Below, one piece after another: positions 9,435-19,976 of a stretch of 64,000 bases of DNA (position 1 is the first letter of the stretch; each line of letters opens with the position of its first letter). Location: NCBI RefSeq assembly GCF_000971275.1, contig NZ_LAPV01000093.1:62001-126000 (forward strand). Direction: 5' to 3'. The notes below the pieces were generated by a model. The model made no database searches. It saw only the letters and a program-made list of their open reading frames with translations, and was not told where the DNA came from. The DNA comes from Devosia psychrophila. Lineage in GTDB: Bacteria; Pseudomonadota; Alphaproteobacteria; Rhizobiales; Devosiaceae. The position numbers and the translations under genes are program-made.

Positions 9435-9570
9435 GAGCGTACCCCCACCCAGCCTCCCCCTGATGACGGGGAGGGACTTGGCCGGTGGGTTGACTTGATC
9501 AAGCCACAAGCCAGATCAGATTCCTCCCCCTTTTCAGGGGGAGGCTAGGTGGGGGTATTCTTGCTTGTTC
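9435..9570. repeat. Paired GGGAGG palindromic repeat, copy 3
   Basis: Between ribF and ileS. Outer arms TACCCCCACCCAGCCTCCCC and, about 80 bases later, its near-complement GGGGGAGGCTAGGTGGGGGT. This copy shows most clearly that each locus is one long imperfect inverted repeat of about 120 bases. Confidence 0.85.
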
Positions 9571-9587
9571 CTACCCGACAAATCCCA

Positions 9588-10559
9588 CTAACCCACAAAA
9601 CCCAGTTTTGCATCGAGCCCACTCAATGGCTTGGCCTCGGCCAGCGCCTCGCGTGCCTTGCGGCTGTCGCGGTCCATGGCGGTGATCAGTTCGTCGAGGC
9701 CCGAAAACACTTCCTGACCGCGGATGTGGGCGATCAGGGCCACGGTGATGATCTGGCCGTAGATGTCTTCGTCGAAATCGAACAGGTGGGTTTCGAAGGG
9801 CGGGCGCTGGTTGTTGAACATCGGCTTGCCGAAGGCGGCAACGCCATCGAGCAGGCGGTCGCCCAATCTGGCGCGGACGGCATAAACGCCCTGAGCCAGC
9901 TGGAAATTGGCGTGGGTCATGGTGTTGGCCGTGGGGTAGCCGAGTTCCCTGCCCCGCTGGTCTCCCTTGACGACGCAGCCATCGAAAAACCAGTGGTAGC
10001 CGAGCAGGCGATTGGCAGCGACCACGGCGCCTTCCGACAAAGCCGCACGGATGCGCGAGGAGGAAATCACCTCGTCGCCTTCGTCCATCAGATCGAGCGT
10101 TTCTACGGCAAAGCCCTGAGCTTCGCCCGAAGCCTTGAGGAAGGTCGGAGTGCCACGGCGCTGGCGGCCGAAGTGAAAGTCCGAGCCAACGATGACGCCG
10201 GTAACGCCCAGCGCCTCGACTAAAAAGCGGGTGACGAAATCCTCGGCCTCGATCTGGGAAAAGGCGCGGTCGAAGTTCAGTACCGCAATAGCGTCGAGCC
10301 CGAAGGCCTCGGCGAGACGCGCCTTGGCGTCGCCATCGGTGAGGCGGAACATGAAGGGAGCCGGCGCAAAAACGTCGCGCGGATGCGGCTCAAAGGTCAG
10401 CAAAATGGCCGGCGCGCCAGCCTCGGCGGCGCGGGTCTTCAGCGTCTCCAGCACGGTCTGGTGGCCGCGATGTAATCCGTCGAAATTGCCGATCGCCAGA
10501 TAGGCGCCGCGCAGGCTGGCTGGGACGGCATCGAGATCGCCAAGACGGACGAAGCTCAT
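9588..10559 (-). CDS. ribF: Bifunctional riboflavin kinase / FAD synthetase RibF
   Basis: 323 residues, the usual length. The N-terminal FAD synthetase domain has the nucleotidyltransferase motif GNFDGLHRGHQTVL (residues 27-40) and a GSDFHFGRQRRGT segment; the C-terminal riboflavin kinase domain has GRELGYPTANT and VGVYAV-like and KPMFNNQRPPFETHLFDFDEDIYG segments. It phosphorylates riboflavin to FMN and adenylates FMN to FAD. The gene starts four bases after the stop of the upstream HAD hydrolase gene, so they are probably co-transcribed. It feeds cofactor to enzymes such as the electron transfer flavoprotein encoded at 50614-52301. Confidence 0.96.
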   Translation of the reverse strand: MSFVRLGDLDAVPASLRGAYLAIGNFDGLHRGHQTVLETLKTRAAEAGAPAILLTFEPHPRDVFAPAPFMFRLTDGDAKARLAEAFGLDAIAVLNFDRAFSQIEAEDFVTRFLVEALGVTGVIVGSDFHFGRQRRGTPTFLKASGEAQGFAVETLDLMDEGDEVISSSRIRAALSEGAVVAANRLLGYHWFFDGCVVKGDQRGRELGYPTANTMTHANFQLAQGVYAVRARLGDRLLDGVAAFGKPMFNNQRPPFETHLFDFDEDIYGQIITVALIAHIRGQEVFSGLDELITAMDRDSRKAREALAEAKPLSGLDAKLGFVG

Positions 10560-10563
10560 CGGG

Positions 10564-11430
10564 TTACCAGCTCAGCCGCGGCAGGAAGCCAGCCATATGG
10601 GCGCGGCTTGGGGCCACGAGATCGGCAATGGCCTGGGGATCTGGCTTGCCGAAGGCATCGAGCTCGGCTGCATGGATCGAGCCGGTGACAAACAGCAGGT
10701 CGATGCCGAACTGGGCTGCGCCGGTCGCATCGGTGCGCACGCTGTCGCCGATGGCCAGCACTCGGGCCTTGTCGAGCGGGCGGCCGACAGCCTGTTCGGC
10801 CAGCCGGAACGCTTCCTCATAGATCGGCTGATATGGCTTGCCGGCCATCAGCACCATGCCGCCCATGGCCGCGTAGAGATCGCCCAGGGCGCCGCCGCAA
10901 TAGATGATCTTGTCGCCGTGCTCGACGACGCGGTCGGGATTGGCGCAGATCATCGGCAGCTTGCGGCTCAGCCACAGCTTGGCGCGCTCGCGGTACATTT
11001 CGGGCGTGTCTTCGTCAGTGTCGAGATCGGTCACCACGACGACTTCGGCTTCGTCGGCGCCGGTGCGGCGGACGTTCAGCCCTTCATAGAGCGCGTCGTC
11101 CTCGGTCGGCGGACCGACATGATGGATGGCCTTGCCGCTGTATTTGGCGATCATCACCCGCGTCGCATCGCCGGAGGAGACGATGGCGTCATAGGCGGCG
11201 CGATGCACGCCGAGGCGGTCGAGCATGTCGACGATCGGGCCGGAGGGCCGCGGCGCATTGGTGATGAACACCACCTTGCCGCCGGCTTCGCGATATCTGG
11301 TCAGCGCATCGACGGCGGTCGGGAAGGCCTCGACGCCGTTGTGGACGACGCCCCAGACATCGCTCAGCACCGCATCATAGCGGGTGGCGAGGTCGGCAAG
11401 GCCGGAGATGGAAGGCAGCGCGCTGGTCAT
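10564..11430 (-). CDS. HAD-superfamily class IIA hydrolase (TIGR01459-like)
   Basis: 288 residues. HAD motif I is DAVLSDVWGVVHNG, in which the second Asp of the usual DxD is Trp, as in the alphaproteobacterial TIGR01459 subfamily. Other motifs: VVFITNAPRP (motif II), a substrate cap with YCGGALGDLYAAMGG and MAGKPYQPIYEEAF (motif III Lys), and AIGDSVRTDATGAAQFGIDLLFV (motif IV). This resembles NagD-type sugar-phosphate phosphatases, but the substrate is unknown. The ATG at 11430 is preferred over a TTG at 11448 because a GGAA-type ribosome site precedes it. ribF follows within four bases. Confidence 0.85.
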   Translation of the reverse strand: MTSALPSISGLADLATRYDAVLSDVWGVVHNGVEAFPTAVDALTRYREAGGKVVFITNAPRPSGPIVDMLDRLGVHRAAYDAIVSSGDATRVMIAKYSGKAIHHVGPPTEDDALYEGLNVRRTGADEAEVVVVTDLDTDEDTPEMYRERAKLWLSRKLPMICANPDRVVEHGDKIIYCGGALGDLYAAMGGMVLMAGKPYQPIYEEAFRLAEQAVGRPLDKARVLAIGDSVRTDATGAAQFGIDLLFVTGSIHAAELDAFGKPDPQAIADLVAPSRAHMAGFLPRLSW

Positions 11431-11511
11431 CGTAGCATTCCGATGCAAACAGGATTGGCCGTTCTATGTGGCAGTCTGCCCCTCGGGATCAAGGGGAAAC
11501 GGACATGTGCC

Positions 11512-12744
11512 TTAGTATTCGGCACGCCGGAGCTGCGGGATCTGGCGCGAGGATTCCACCACTAGATCGGCGCGGACCGGGCCGGGCGCGGCAATGTGGG
11601 GGCCTTGCACCAGCACAATGCCGTCTTCCAACAATTCGACGATCTGTCGCTCGTTGGTGATGCCGGTGGCCAGCAGCTTGATATCGAAACGCGCGATGTA
11701 GTTGGCGATATCGGACGCGTGGAAATCGGTGAAGGCCTGCGGCTCGGCGATGAAGTGACCGGCATCGATGCGCAGCGAGCGAACGCCCTGCGCTGCCATT
11801 TCGGCGACGTCGATGCGCAGCGAGCGAACATTGGTCACCGAGAAACCGGCGCCCTTCTTGACCATGGCATCGGCAATGGCGCGCTCGCCGGTGGTCAGCC
11901 CCTGCCAGTCATTTTCGCTGATGGCGAAGATCAAGCCTGCCGCAATGGCGCGATTGGCTTCAAGCGTCACGATCATCTGTTCGGATGCCGACGAATCGCC
12001 GAGCGTGGCGCGTGACAGCGGCACATACAGCGTGATCGGCTGGCCGCCGGTGCGGGCGCGGCGCGAAATGGTGATAGCCTCGACCATGCCGATGCCTTCG
12101 ATGTGGCGTAATACGTCCTCGCCACCGCGACGCGGCATGAAATCGACCCGGTCGGCCAGGTCGCCGTCCTGCATGCGCAGGCGCGGCACCAGGTCATAGC
12201 CTTGCGGGCGGCGCTGCGGCAGCGTCACCACGGGCTGGATGTGATAGATCAGGCGGTTTTCCTCGATGCCCTGGCGCAGCAATTCAAGCGGAATGGTCGG
12301 CTCCGGCTCGCGCATCACCGGCGGCGGCGCGGCGGCGATCATGCGGTCGCGACCGGACGGTTGGGCCTGCGCCTTGGCACGGTCCTCGATATCAGCAACC
12401 GCCTCGGCGACCTGGCGGATTACCGTACCCAGCACCGAGATATCGGCCTCGACGCTGTCGATCCTCACCTCGGCATTGATATCGGCGATGGCATTGATGC
12501 GTTGGCCAAGCACGGCGCCGGCCTGGGCGTCGGTGGCCAGCAGTCGCGACAAATCCTCGATGGCCTTTTCCAGGCGGCTCTCGGCGCGCTGGCGCAAACT
12601 GCGCTCCAGCAGCACGACGCAAACGCAGCCGAACACCACGGCGGCAAGTATCGCTTCGGCGGGGGTGAAGGTCAGCCCAAAATAGGCGACGGCGCCAAGG
12701 GCGGTCGCTGCAAGGGCAATGAACGTGTAGACCAATGCCTGCAC
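11512..12744 (-). CDS. Membrane-anchored degenerate EAL-domain protein
   Basis: 410 residues starting with GTG. Two hydrophobic segments (residues 5-50), then a predicted coiled-coil stretch (LERSLRQRAESRLEKAIEDLSRLL), then an EAL-like domain from about residue 160 (LIYHIQPVVTLPQRRPQGYDLVPRLRM). The catalytic E-A-L tripeptide is replaced (LVPRLR where active enzymes have EALLR), and later regions read LRIDAGHF and LLATGITNERQ in place of the KID and AEGVE signatures. It is therefore unlikely to hydrolyse c-di-GMP, but could bind it or a partner protein. It is divergent from the NtrC-type regulator. Confidence 0.82.
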   Translation of the reverse strand: MQALVYTFIALAATALGAVAYFGLTFTPAEAILAAVVFGCVCVVLLERSLRQRAESRLEKAIEDLSRLLATDAQAGAVLGQRINAIADINAEVRIDSVEADISVLGTVIRQVAEAVADIEDRAKAQAQPSGRDRMIAAAPPPVMREPEPTIPLELLRQGIEENRLIYHIQPVVTLPQRRPQGYDLVPRLRMQDGDLADRVDFMPRRGGEDVLRHIEGIGMVEAITISRRARTGGQPITLYVPLSRATLGDSSASEQMIVTLEANRAIAAGLIFAISENDWQGLTTGERAIADAMVKKGAGFSVTNVRSLRIDVAEMAAQGVRSLRIDAGHFIAEPQAFTDFHASDIANYIARFDIKLLATGITNERQIVELLEDGIVLVQGPHIAAPGPVRADLVVESSRQIPQLRRAEY

Positions 12745-13008
12745 GGGCGGACCTCAAACCCATCTGGGGTGCCGGGATTCGGCCCAATGCTTCTAGCACC
12801 GAGCTTGAGCACAAAAAAGCGCACAACCCGCGCTGTCCCAAGGCTAAATGCGGCCGTATCGCGGCGGCTAATAGTGGAACAAGTGCAAAATGCGACGGGT
12901 CGGAACGGATTATTTACCCTGTTGGGGAACTAATGGATGCAGATCGGGACAGCAGCGACAGCGGCTGACCACCGATATTGACTGATCGAAGCGCGAGGAC
13001 TGCCCTGC

Positions 13009-14432
<1,424 letters not shown>

Positions 14433-14436
<4 letters not shown>

Positions 14437-15341
14437 GGCGTATTCGCCTCCCGGGCCTTGGCCCGATCAAGGCCGAGATAATGCTCGCGCAGGATCACTG
14501 CGATGCCCGAACAAACAATGATGACGGCGCCGCTGATCATGGCAATAGTGGGGATGTCGCCGAAGACGAAGAAGCCGATCACCAGCGTCAGAAGCAGCGA
14601 GACATATTCGAACGGCGCGATGACCGACATGTCCGCATAGCGGTAGCATGAGGTCAGCAGCAGTTGCCCGATGCCCCCCGCGAAACCCGCGCCGACAAGC
14701 AACGCCGCCTGTTGCGGCGTCGGCATGGCCCAGCCGAACGGAATGGTCATCAGCGACAACATGCTGGCGCTGATGAAGAAGTAGATGACGATGGCTTCGG
14801 TGCGCTCGGTCTGCACCAGCTTGCGCACCTGCATCATGGCAAAAGCGGTGAGCACCGCGCCGCCCGTGGCCGCAATTGCGCCCACGGTCTCGCTGTCGCC
14901 CATTGGTGCGCCACCGGTCAACAGTGTCAGGCGCGGCCACAGGATGATGACGACGCCACACAGGCCGACGATCACCGCCGTCCAGCGAAACGCATGCACG
15001 CGCTCCTTGAGCAGCACGGCGCTGAACATCACGATCAGCAGCGGCGCCGCATAGCCGATGGCGGTGGCTTCGGGCAAAGGCAGCCGGGTCAGTGCAAAAA
15101 AGCCGAGCCCCATTGACGAGGCGCCGACAAGCGCTCGGATGACGTGGCCCCATGGGTCTTTGGTGTGAAGCGCGGTGCGCAATTGCCTACGCAAAAGCAG
15201 CCAGGCGACGACGGGCAGGATGGCGAAAAAACAGCGGAAGAATACCAGCTCGCCGGCCGGAATAGTGCCCGTGGCCTTGAGCAAAGTCGCCATTACGACG
15301 AAGCAGCACACTGAGAGCACCTTGAGCACGATGGCGCGCAT
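14433..15341 (-). CDS. EamA/DMT-family transporter
   Basis: 302 residues from the ATG at 15341 (MRAIVLKVLSVCCFVVMATLLKATG); a TTG at 15398 would add 19 polar residues. It has about ten hydrophobic segments in two EamA repeats, with GASSMGLGFFALTRLPLPEATAIGYAAPLL in repeat 1 and ASYRYA-like TSCYRYADMSVIAPFEYVSLL in repeat 2. The substrate is unknown; DMT proteins export metabolites or amino acids. The stop codon overlaps the stop of the convergent response regulator gene (TTAG). Confidence 0.88.
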
Positions 15342-15422
15342 CGGGCCGCCGCGATGCCGAGCAGGGCCTTTGGCGTCAGCTGTGGCGGGAATGGTCAAGG
15401 CAGTCTCGTCGGTCGCGGCAAA

Positions 15423-15617
15423 TTACTTGCCGGAGGTTTGCTCCAGCTTTTCCTTGGCGATACGCGCCGTGGTAAAGGCCTTGTGCTCGGGGCCGACAGC
15501 CGAGCCGGTCTTGACGACCTTGCCGCTGGCATCGTGAATTTCCCAATGCCAGTTAGCATTCGGGCCGCTGCCGCCCTTGAGGCTCAGCTTGATCTGAAAA
15601 GTGTTGTCCTGGGTCAT
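15423..15617 (-). CDS. Small conserved-looking protein of unknown function
   Basis: 64 residues: a beta-rich N-terminus (NTFQIKLSLKGG, NANWHWEIHDASGKVVKTGSAVG) and a short helical C-terminus (KAFTTARIAKEKLEQT). The start at 15617 gives a compact soluble protein; upstream extension would translate a repeat region. No signal peptide or membrane segment. I do not recognise a named family. Confidence 0.6.
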   Translation of the reverse strand: MTQDNTFQIKLSLKGGSGPNANWHWEIHDASGKVVKTGSAVGPEHKAFTTARIAKEKLEQTSGK

Positions 15618-15690
15618 GCTTGCCTTATGGCGCAGCTTGGCGCGACGTGGAAGAGGGAAAGGGAAAAACTTCGAACCGGCCCCCTTGGGC

Positions 15691-15715
15691 AAAATCGCTC
15701 CAGCGGAGCGATTTT
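15691..15715. repeat. ATCGCTCC palindromic repeat
   Basis: AAAATCGCTCC-AGC-GGAGCGATTTT, a 25-base palindrome. With its flank (AGGCGAGAAGGCCATGAG, which is inverted relative to the copies near 58506 and 58652) it forms a conserved unit of at least 40 bases. Confidence 0.8.
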
Positions 15716-16016
15716 AGGCGAGAAGGCCATGAGAGCTACGCTCGAATGGCAGGATCCTAGAGGCTTGGCGTTCTGCTTCCTGATCGCCTCGCCCCTCAAT
15801 CGCGACCGACTAGCAGGCACTCCAACAAAACTTATCCCCACCCACCGGCACCTCCCGCATACTCCACCCCATCTTCACAACAGAGCTAGTCATGACGAGT
15901 GACGAGCGTGGAGACTGCCGGGAATGGGAGGTCGCTCCTGTTGCGTGCGGGGAAATCGGGCGCGCTGGTCTGCGATAATGGCCAGCACGATCCCAACCCA
16001 CGACAAATCCCGACTT

Positions 16017-16075
16017 GGTGGCGAGGCAACTGCCTCACTTTTTACTACCCTACCCGAGGCAGTCGCCTCGCCACC
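16017..16075. repeat. 20-bp inverted repeat with 19-bp spacer
   Basis: Arm GGTGGCGAGGCAACTGCCTC (16017-16036) and its complement with one mismatch (16056-16075). Each arm is itself a partial palindrome (GAGGCAACTGCCTC). No transposase is nearby. It could be a mini inverted-repeat element or a terminator for the DUF427 gene downstream of whose stop it lies. Confidence 0.75.
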
Positions 16076-16119
16076 ATCGCTCACCTTGAAATCCGCAATC
16101 AGGCGGCGCTTCGGCATGC

Positions 16120-16482
16120 CTAGACTTCCGAGGTGCGATACTCGATGCGGTCACCCCAGAAAGCGAGATGATCGCGGATCGGCTCCACCAAGGGGCATGG
16201 ATCAGGATAGTACCAGACCTGGTCGGGACCATCGGCCGTCAGGGTCTTGAGCGTATAATAGTGAGCCTCGCCCTTGTAGGGACAGATGGTCTTGGTTTCG
16301 GATAGCTCCAGAATATCTTCGCGTACATCCGAGCGCGGCAGATAAATTCGTAGCGGAGCGCCGGGCTCGTCGAGTTCAAGCGCGTTCAACGAACTGCCGA
16401 TTTCGGCGCCGTCGAACAGCACGTGGACCCGGCCCTTGGCGGGGTTGATCTTGATATCCTTGTCCAGACATTGGCGCGTCAT
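16120..16482 (-). CDS. DUF427 domain protein
   Basis: 120 residues covering the whole DUF427 fold. Diagnostic segments are RIYLPRSDVREDIL, TICPYKGEAHYYTL and DHLAFWGDRIEY. DUF427 proteins are small cytoplasmic beta-rich proteins with a probable nucleotide- or ligand-binding site; their function is not established. The gene is divergent from groES, and its 5' end is about 70 bases from the groESL promoter. Confidence 0.9.
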   Translation of the reverse strand: MTRQCLDKDIKINPAKGRVHVLFDGAEIGSSLNALELDEPGAPLRIYLPRSDVREDILELSETKTICPYKGEAHYYTLKTLTADGPDQVWYYPDPCPLVEPIRDHLAFWGDRIEYRTSEV

Positions 16483-16554
16483 GTTAGCCTGCCATGTTCG
16501 TTAATCATCGGTCGCAAGTGACAACGCGCGAGAAGAAAGCGGGTTCACTAAACC

Positions 16555-16583
16555 TTGACTCGGTGAGGTCCCAGCCATATATC
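16555..16583 (+). promoter_or_regulatory. Sigma-70-type promoter of groESL
   Basis: TTGACT (16555-16560), a 17-base spacer and TATATC (16578-16583). The CIRCE operator begins 11 bases downstream and so covers the transcription start, which fits repression by HrcA. Confidence 0.75.
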
Positions 16584-16594
16584 CCCGTCACCTG

Positions 16595-16621
16595 TTAGCA
16601 CTCTACAATGGCGAGTGCTAA
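16595..16621 (+). promoter_or_regulatory. CIRCE operator (HrcA binding site)
   Basis: TTAGCACTC, nine bases, GAGTGCTAA: a perfect match to the CIRCE consensus. HrcA bound here would repress groESL until heat shock. hrcA itself is not in the window. Confidence 0.97.
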
Positions 16622-16663
16622 TAGTGCCAAATTTGCATTCAAACGCTGCCATAGGAGCATAAC

Positions 16664-16954
16664 ATGAGCTTCCGTCCCCTGCACGACCGCGTGGTCGTTC
16701 GTCGTCTCGATGGCGAAGAAAAGACCAAAGGCGGGATCATCATCCCCGACACCGCCAAGGAAAAGCCCTCCGAGGGCATGATCGTTGCCGTTGGCCCCGG
16801 CGCCCGTGACGAAAGCGGCGCTCGCGTCGTTCCAGACGTCAAGGCTGGTGACCGCGTGCTGTTCGGCAAGTGGAGCGGCACCGAGGTCAAGGTCGACGGT
16901 GAAGACCTGCTGATCATGAAGGAAAGCGACATCATGGGCATCGTCGAGGCTTAA
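16664..16954 (+). CDS. groES: Co-chaperonin GroES
   Basis: 96-residue 10-kDa chaperonin, the lid of the GroEL folding chamber. Begins [38 protein letters not shown], containing the mobile loop ([10 protein letters not shown]) that binds GroEL, and ends [16 protein letters not shown]. It is 48 bases upstream of groEL in a two-gene operon behind a CIRCE element. Confidence 0.98.
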   Translation: MSFRPLHDRVVVRRLDGEEKTKGGIIIPDTAKEKPSEGMIVAVGPGARDESGARVVPDVKAGDRVLFGKWSGTEVKVDGEDLLIMKESDIMGIVEA

Positions 16955-16990
16955 TAGCCCCACGAGCCTTCGTTTCCATTCCACACTTAA

Positions 16991-18646
<1,656 letters not shown>

Positions 18647-18827
18647 TTCGCAACCGCGAACTAGTTTCCTCTCTCGCTCACGGGCCGTTTCGTTTTTGGC
18701 ACGACGCGCTAAAGCCGCGCTGGACCAAAAACTGGCCCTGCGCGGGCGCGGCCCACGGCCGGTCCGCATTGCGGGCTAAAGGCTGAAGATTCGAAGTTCG
18801 TTTCTTCCCAGTCACGAACTTTGCAGA

Positions 18828-18857
18828 AAGGCGCAGTGGAAACACTGCGCCTTTTTC
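18828..18857 (+). terminator. Rho-independent terminator of groESL
   Basis: Perfect 11-bp stem AAGGCGCAGTG with a GAAA tetraloop, followed by TTTTTCTT. Confidence 0.92.
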
Positions 18858-18910
18858 TTAGTGCCAAAGCGAACAAGGCTCAGCCTAGAGCCCTTGTAGC
18901 AACTCGCAGT

Positions 18911-18926
18911 GTGTATTATCTTACAC
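18911..18926. promoter_or_regulatory. Candidate hicAB operator
   Basis: GTGTA-TTATCT-TACAC, 35 bases upstream of the hicA start. HicB-type antitoxins repress their own operon through such palindromes, and the central TTATCT could also serve as a -10 element. The assignment comes from position only. Confidence 0.4.
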
Positions 18927-18960
18927 GAAAGTTCATGGGTTGCTGGCTTTGGGGACAACC

Positions 18961-19152
18961 ATGCACTTTGAGCGCGACAGCCGCAAACTGATTGCCTTGT
19001 TGCAGCGTGACGGTTGATACAGGGTGGATGCCACCGGTGACCATCACCAGTTCATACATCCAGAGCGTGCGGGGCGTGTGACTGTTCCGCATCCCAATAA
19101 TGACATGCCATTCGGGACTGTCGATCGATTTATCGGCAGGCCGACTGGCTGA
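18961..19152 (+). pseudogene. hicA: hicA mRNA-interferase toxin, interrupted by in-frame TGA at codon 19
   Basis: Reading from ATG 18961: MHFERDSRKLIALLQRDG, then TGA (19015-19017), then in the same frame YRVDATGDHHQFIHPE, RAGRVTVPHPNNDMPFGTV and a short end to TGA at 19150. HicA toxins have a conserved DGWY at this point, so the stop replaces the Trp codon TGG by a single base change. The RNA-binding fold and the catalytic His (GDHHQF) are otherwise preserved over 63 codons. HicB starts nine bases after the end. The toxin is probably inactive; read-through or reinitiation at a downstream GTG (Val22) is possible but unlikely to restore function. Confidence 0.88.
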
Positions 19153-19161
19153 AGAGGTGAT

Positions 19162-19563
19162 ATGCGTTACGTCGCGTTCGTTCATAAAGATCCTGACAGT
19201 TGCTACGGGATCAGCTTCCCTGATTTTCCTGGCTGCACTTCGGCTGGGGACACCATGGATGACGCCATTGCCAATGGGACAAAAGCCTTGGCTTTTCATG
19301 TCCGTGGCATGGAAACTGATGGCGACACCATTCCAGGGCCACATTCGCTTGAGGAGATAGTGATCGATCCCGAATTTGCTGACGAACTCGACGGGGTGAG
19401 CTTTGCCCTTGTCCCTCTCGTTCGCGATCTTGGGTCGACCACGCGGATCAATGTTTCACTCGATCTCGGTCTGCTGAAGGCAATCGACGACGAGGCTCGG
19501 TCAAGAGGACAGACGCGATCGGCGTTTATCGCGTCAGCGGTGCGCCGAGAGCTTGTTGAATAG
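19162..19563 (+). CDS. hicB: HicB-family antitoxin
   Basis: 133 residues, intact. The N-terminal HicB fold reads MRYVAFVHKDPDSCYGISFPDFPGCTSAGDTMDDAI, with the typical YGISFPDFPGC motif; the C-terminal ribbon-helix-helix DNA-binding part is TTRINVSLDLGLLKAIDDEARSRGQTRSAFIASAVRREL. A strong GAAGAGGTG ribosome site precedes the start. It would normally neutralise HicA and repress the operon. Because hicA is interrupted, it is now effectively an orphan antitoxin that may persist as a regulator or protect against related toxins. Confidence 0.93.
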   Translation: MRYVAFVHKDPDSCYGISFPDFPGCTSAGDTMDDAIANGTKALAFHVRGMETDGDTIPGPHSLEEIVIDPEFADELDGVSFALVPLVRDLGSTTRINVSLDLGLLKAIDDEARSRGQTRSAFIASAVRRELVE

Positions 19564-19579
19564 ACAACGGACAATATCG

Positions 19580-19825
19580 ATGAGACCACCACGACGCGGC
19601 GGCAGTGCCTACGACCAGGCAGAAGCCGCATTCAAAAGCGCAACGAGCAAGCCCGCAGCGGCCCCTGCCCCGGCCAAGCCGGCGACTGCGACCGAGGGCA
19701 AGGAAATGGTCACCCTGCGGCTCGATCGCGCCGTGCTGGAGCACTTCCAGGAGGATGGCCCGGGCTGGCAGGATCGGCTGAATGCGGCGCTGCGGGTGGT
19801 GGCGGGACTCGACCCCGCAATCTAG
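19580..19825 (+). CDS. BrnA-like antitoxin-family protein
   Basis: 81 residues from ATG 19580. The N-terminal half is Ala/Pro-rich and probably disordered; the C-terminal half, KEMVTLRLDRAVLEHFQEDGPGWQDRLNAALRVVAG, matches the BrnA antitoxin ribbon-helix-helix pattern (VTLRLD...FxxxGPGWQxRLNAxLR). No BrnT toxin gene is adjacent: the upstream neighbour is hicB, 16 bases away. It is either an orphan antitoxin or a DNA-binding protein built on the same fold. Confidence 0.75.
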   Translation: MRPPRRGGSAYDQAEAAFKSATSKPAAAPAPAKPATATEGKEMVTLRLDRAVLEHFQEDGPGWQDRLNAALRVVAGLDPAI

Positions 19826-19900
19826 CCGCCTTTACGACGCATTACCGGAACCTTACCAGAGCATTAAATCTGTTCGCCAACCGCCTGCCTGCAACAGGTG

Positions 19901-19915
19901 TTAAGGCTCGGTTAA
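19901..19915 (+). promoter_or_regulatory. Candidate CtrA-binding box
   Basis: TTAA-GGCTCGG-TTAA, an exact match to the alphaproteobacterial CtrA consensus TTAA-N7-TTAA, 62 bases upstream of the EF-hand gene. CtrA regulates cell-cycle, motility and envelope genes in Hyphomicrobiales. A single match could be chance. Confidence 0.5.
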
Positions 19916-19976
19916 CCACGCTGGACACTCTGCTGTGATGACCGGATCGTCCGGTCGCGACAGCAGAGGACCTCAC

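Larger units (their letters stand above)
15618..16119. other. Gene-poor interval with two palindromes
   Basis: No coding region that I can support. It contains an ATCGCTCC palindrome (15691-15715) followed by a conserved flank AGGCGAGAAGGCCATGAG, and a 20-bp inverted repeat at 16017-16075. The remaining open frames are short and lack ribosome sites. Confidence 0.7.
18647..18960. other. Intergenic region between groEL and hicA remnant
   Basis: No gene seen. It holds the groESL terminator (18828-18857), and before it a GC-rich stretch with palindromic character (GGGCGCGGCCCACGGCC near 18746). The part from 18900 is AT-rich and contains a GTGTA-TTATCT-TACAC palindrome that may control hicAB. 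Confidence 0.6.

Noticed and set aside
16017-16075. Terminal inverted repeats of an insertion sequence
   Set aside because: Only 19 bases separate the arms and no transposase gene is present.
19015-19017. TGA in hicA as a selenocysteine or recoded Trp codon
   Set aside because: No SECIS-like structure is evident downstream, and other genes here use TGA as a normal stop (for example etfA's neighbours and hisZ), so recoding is not supported.
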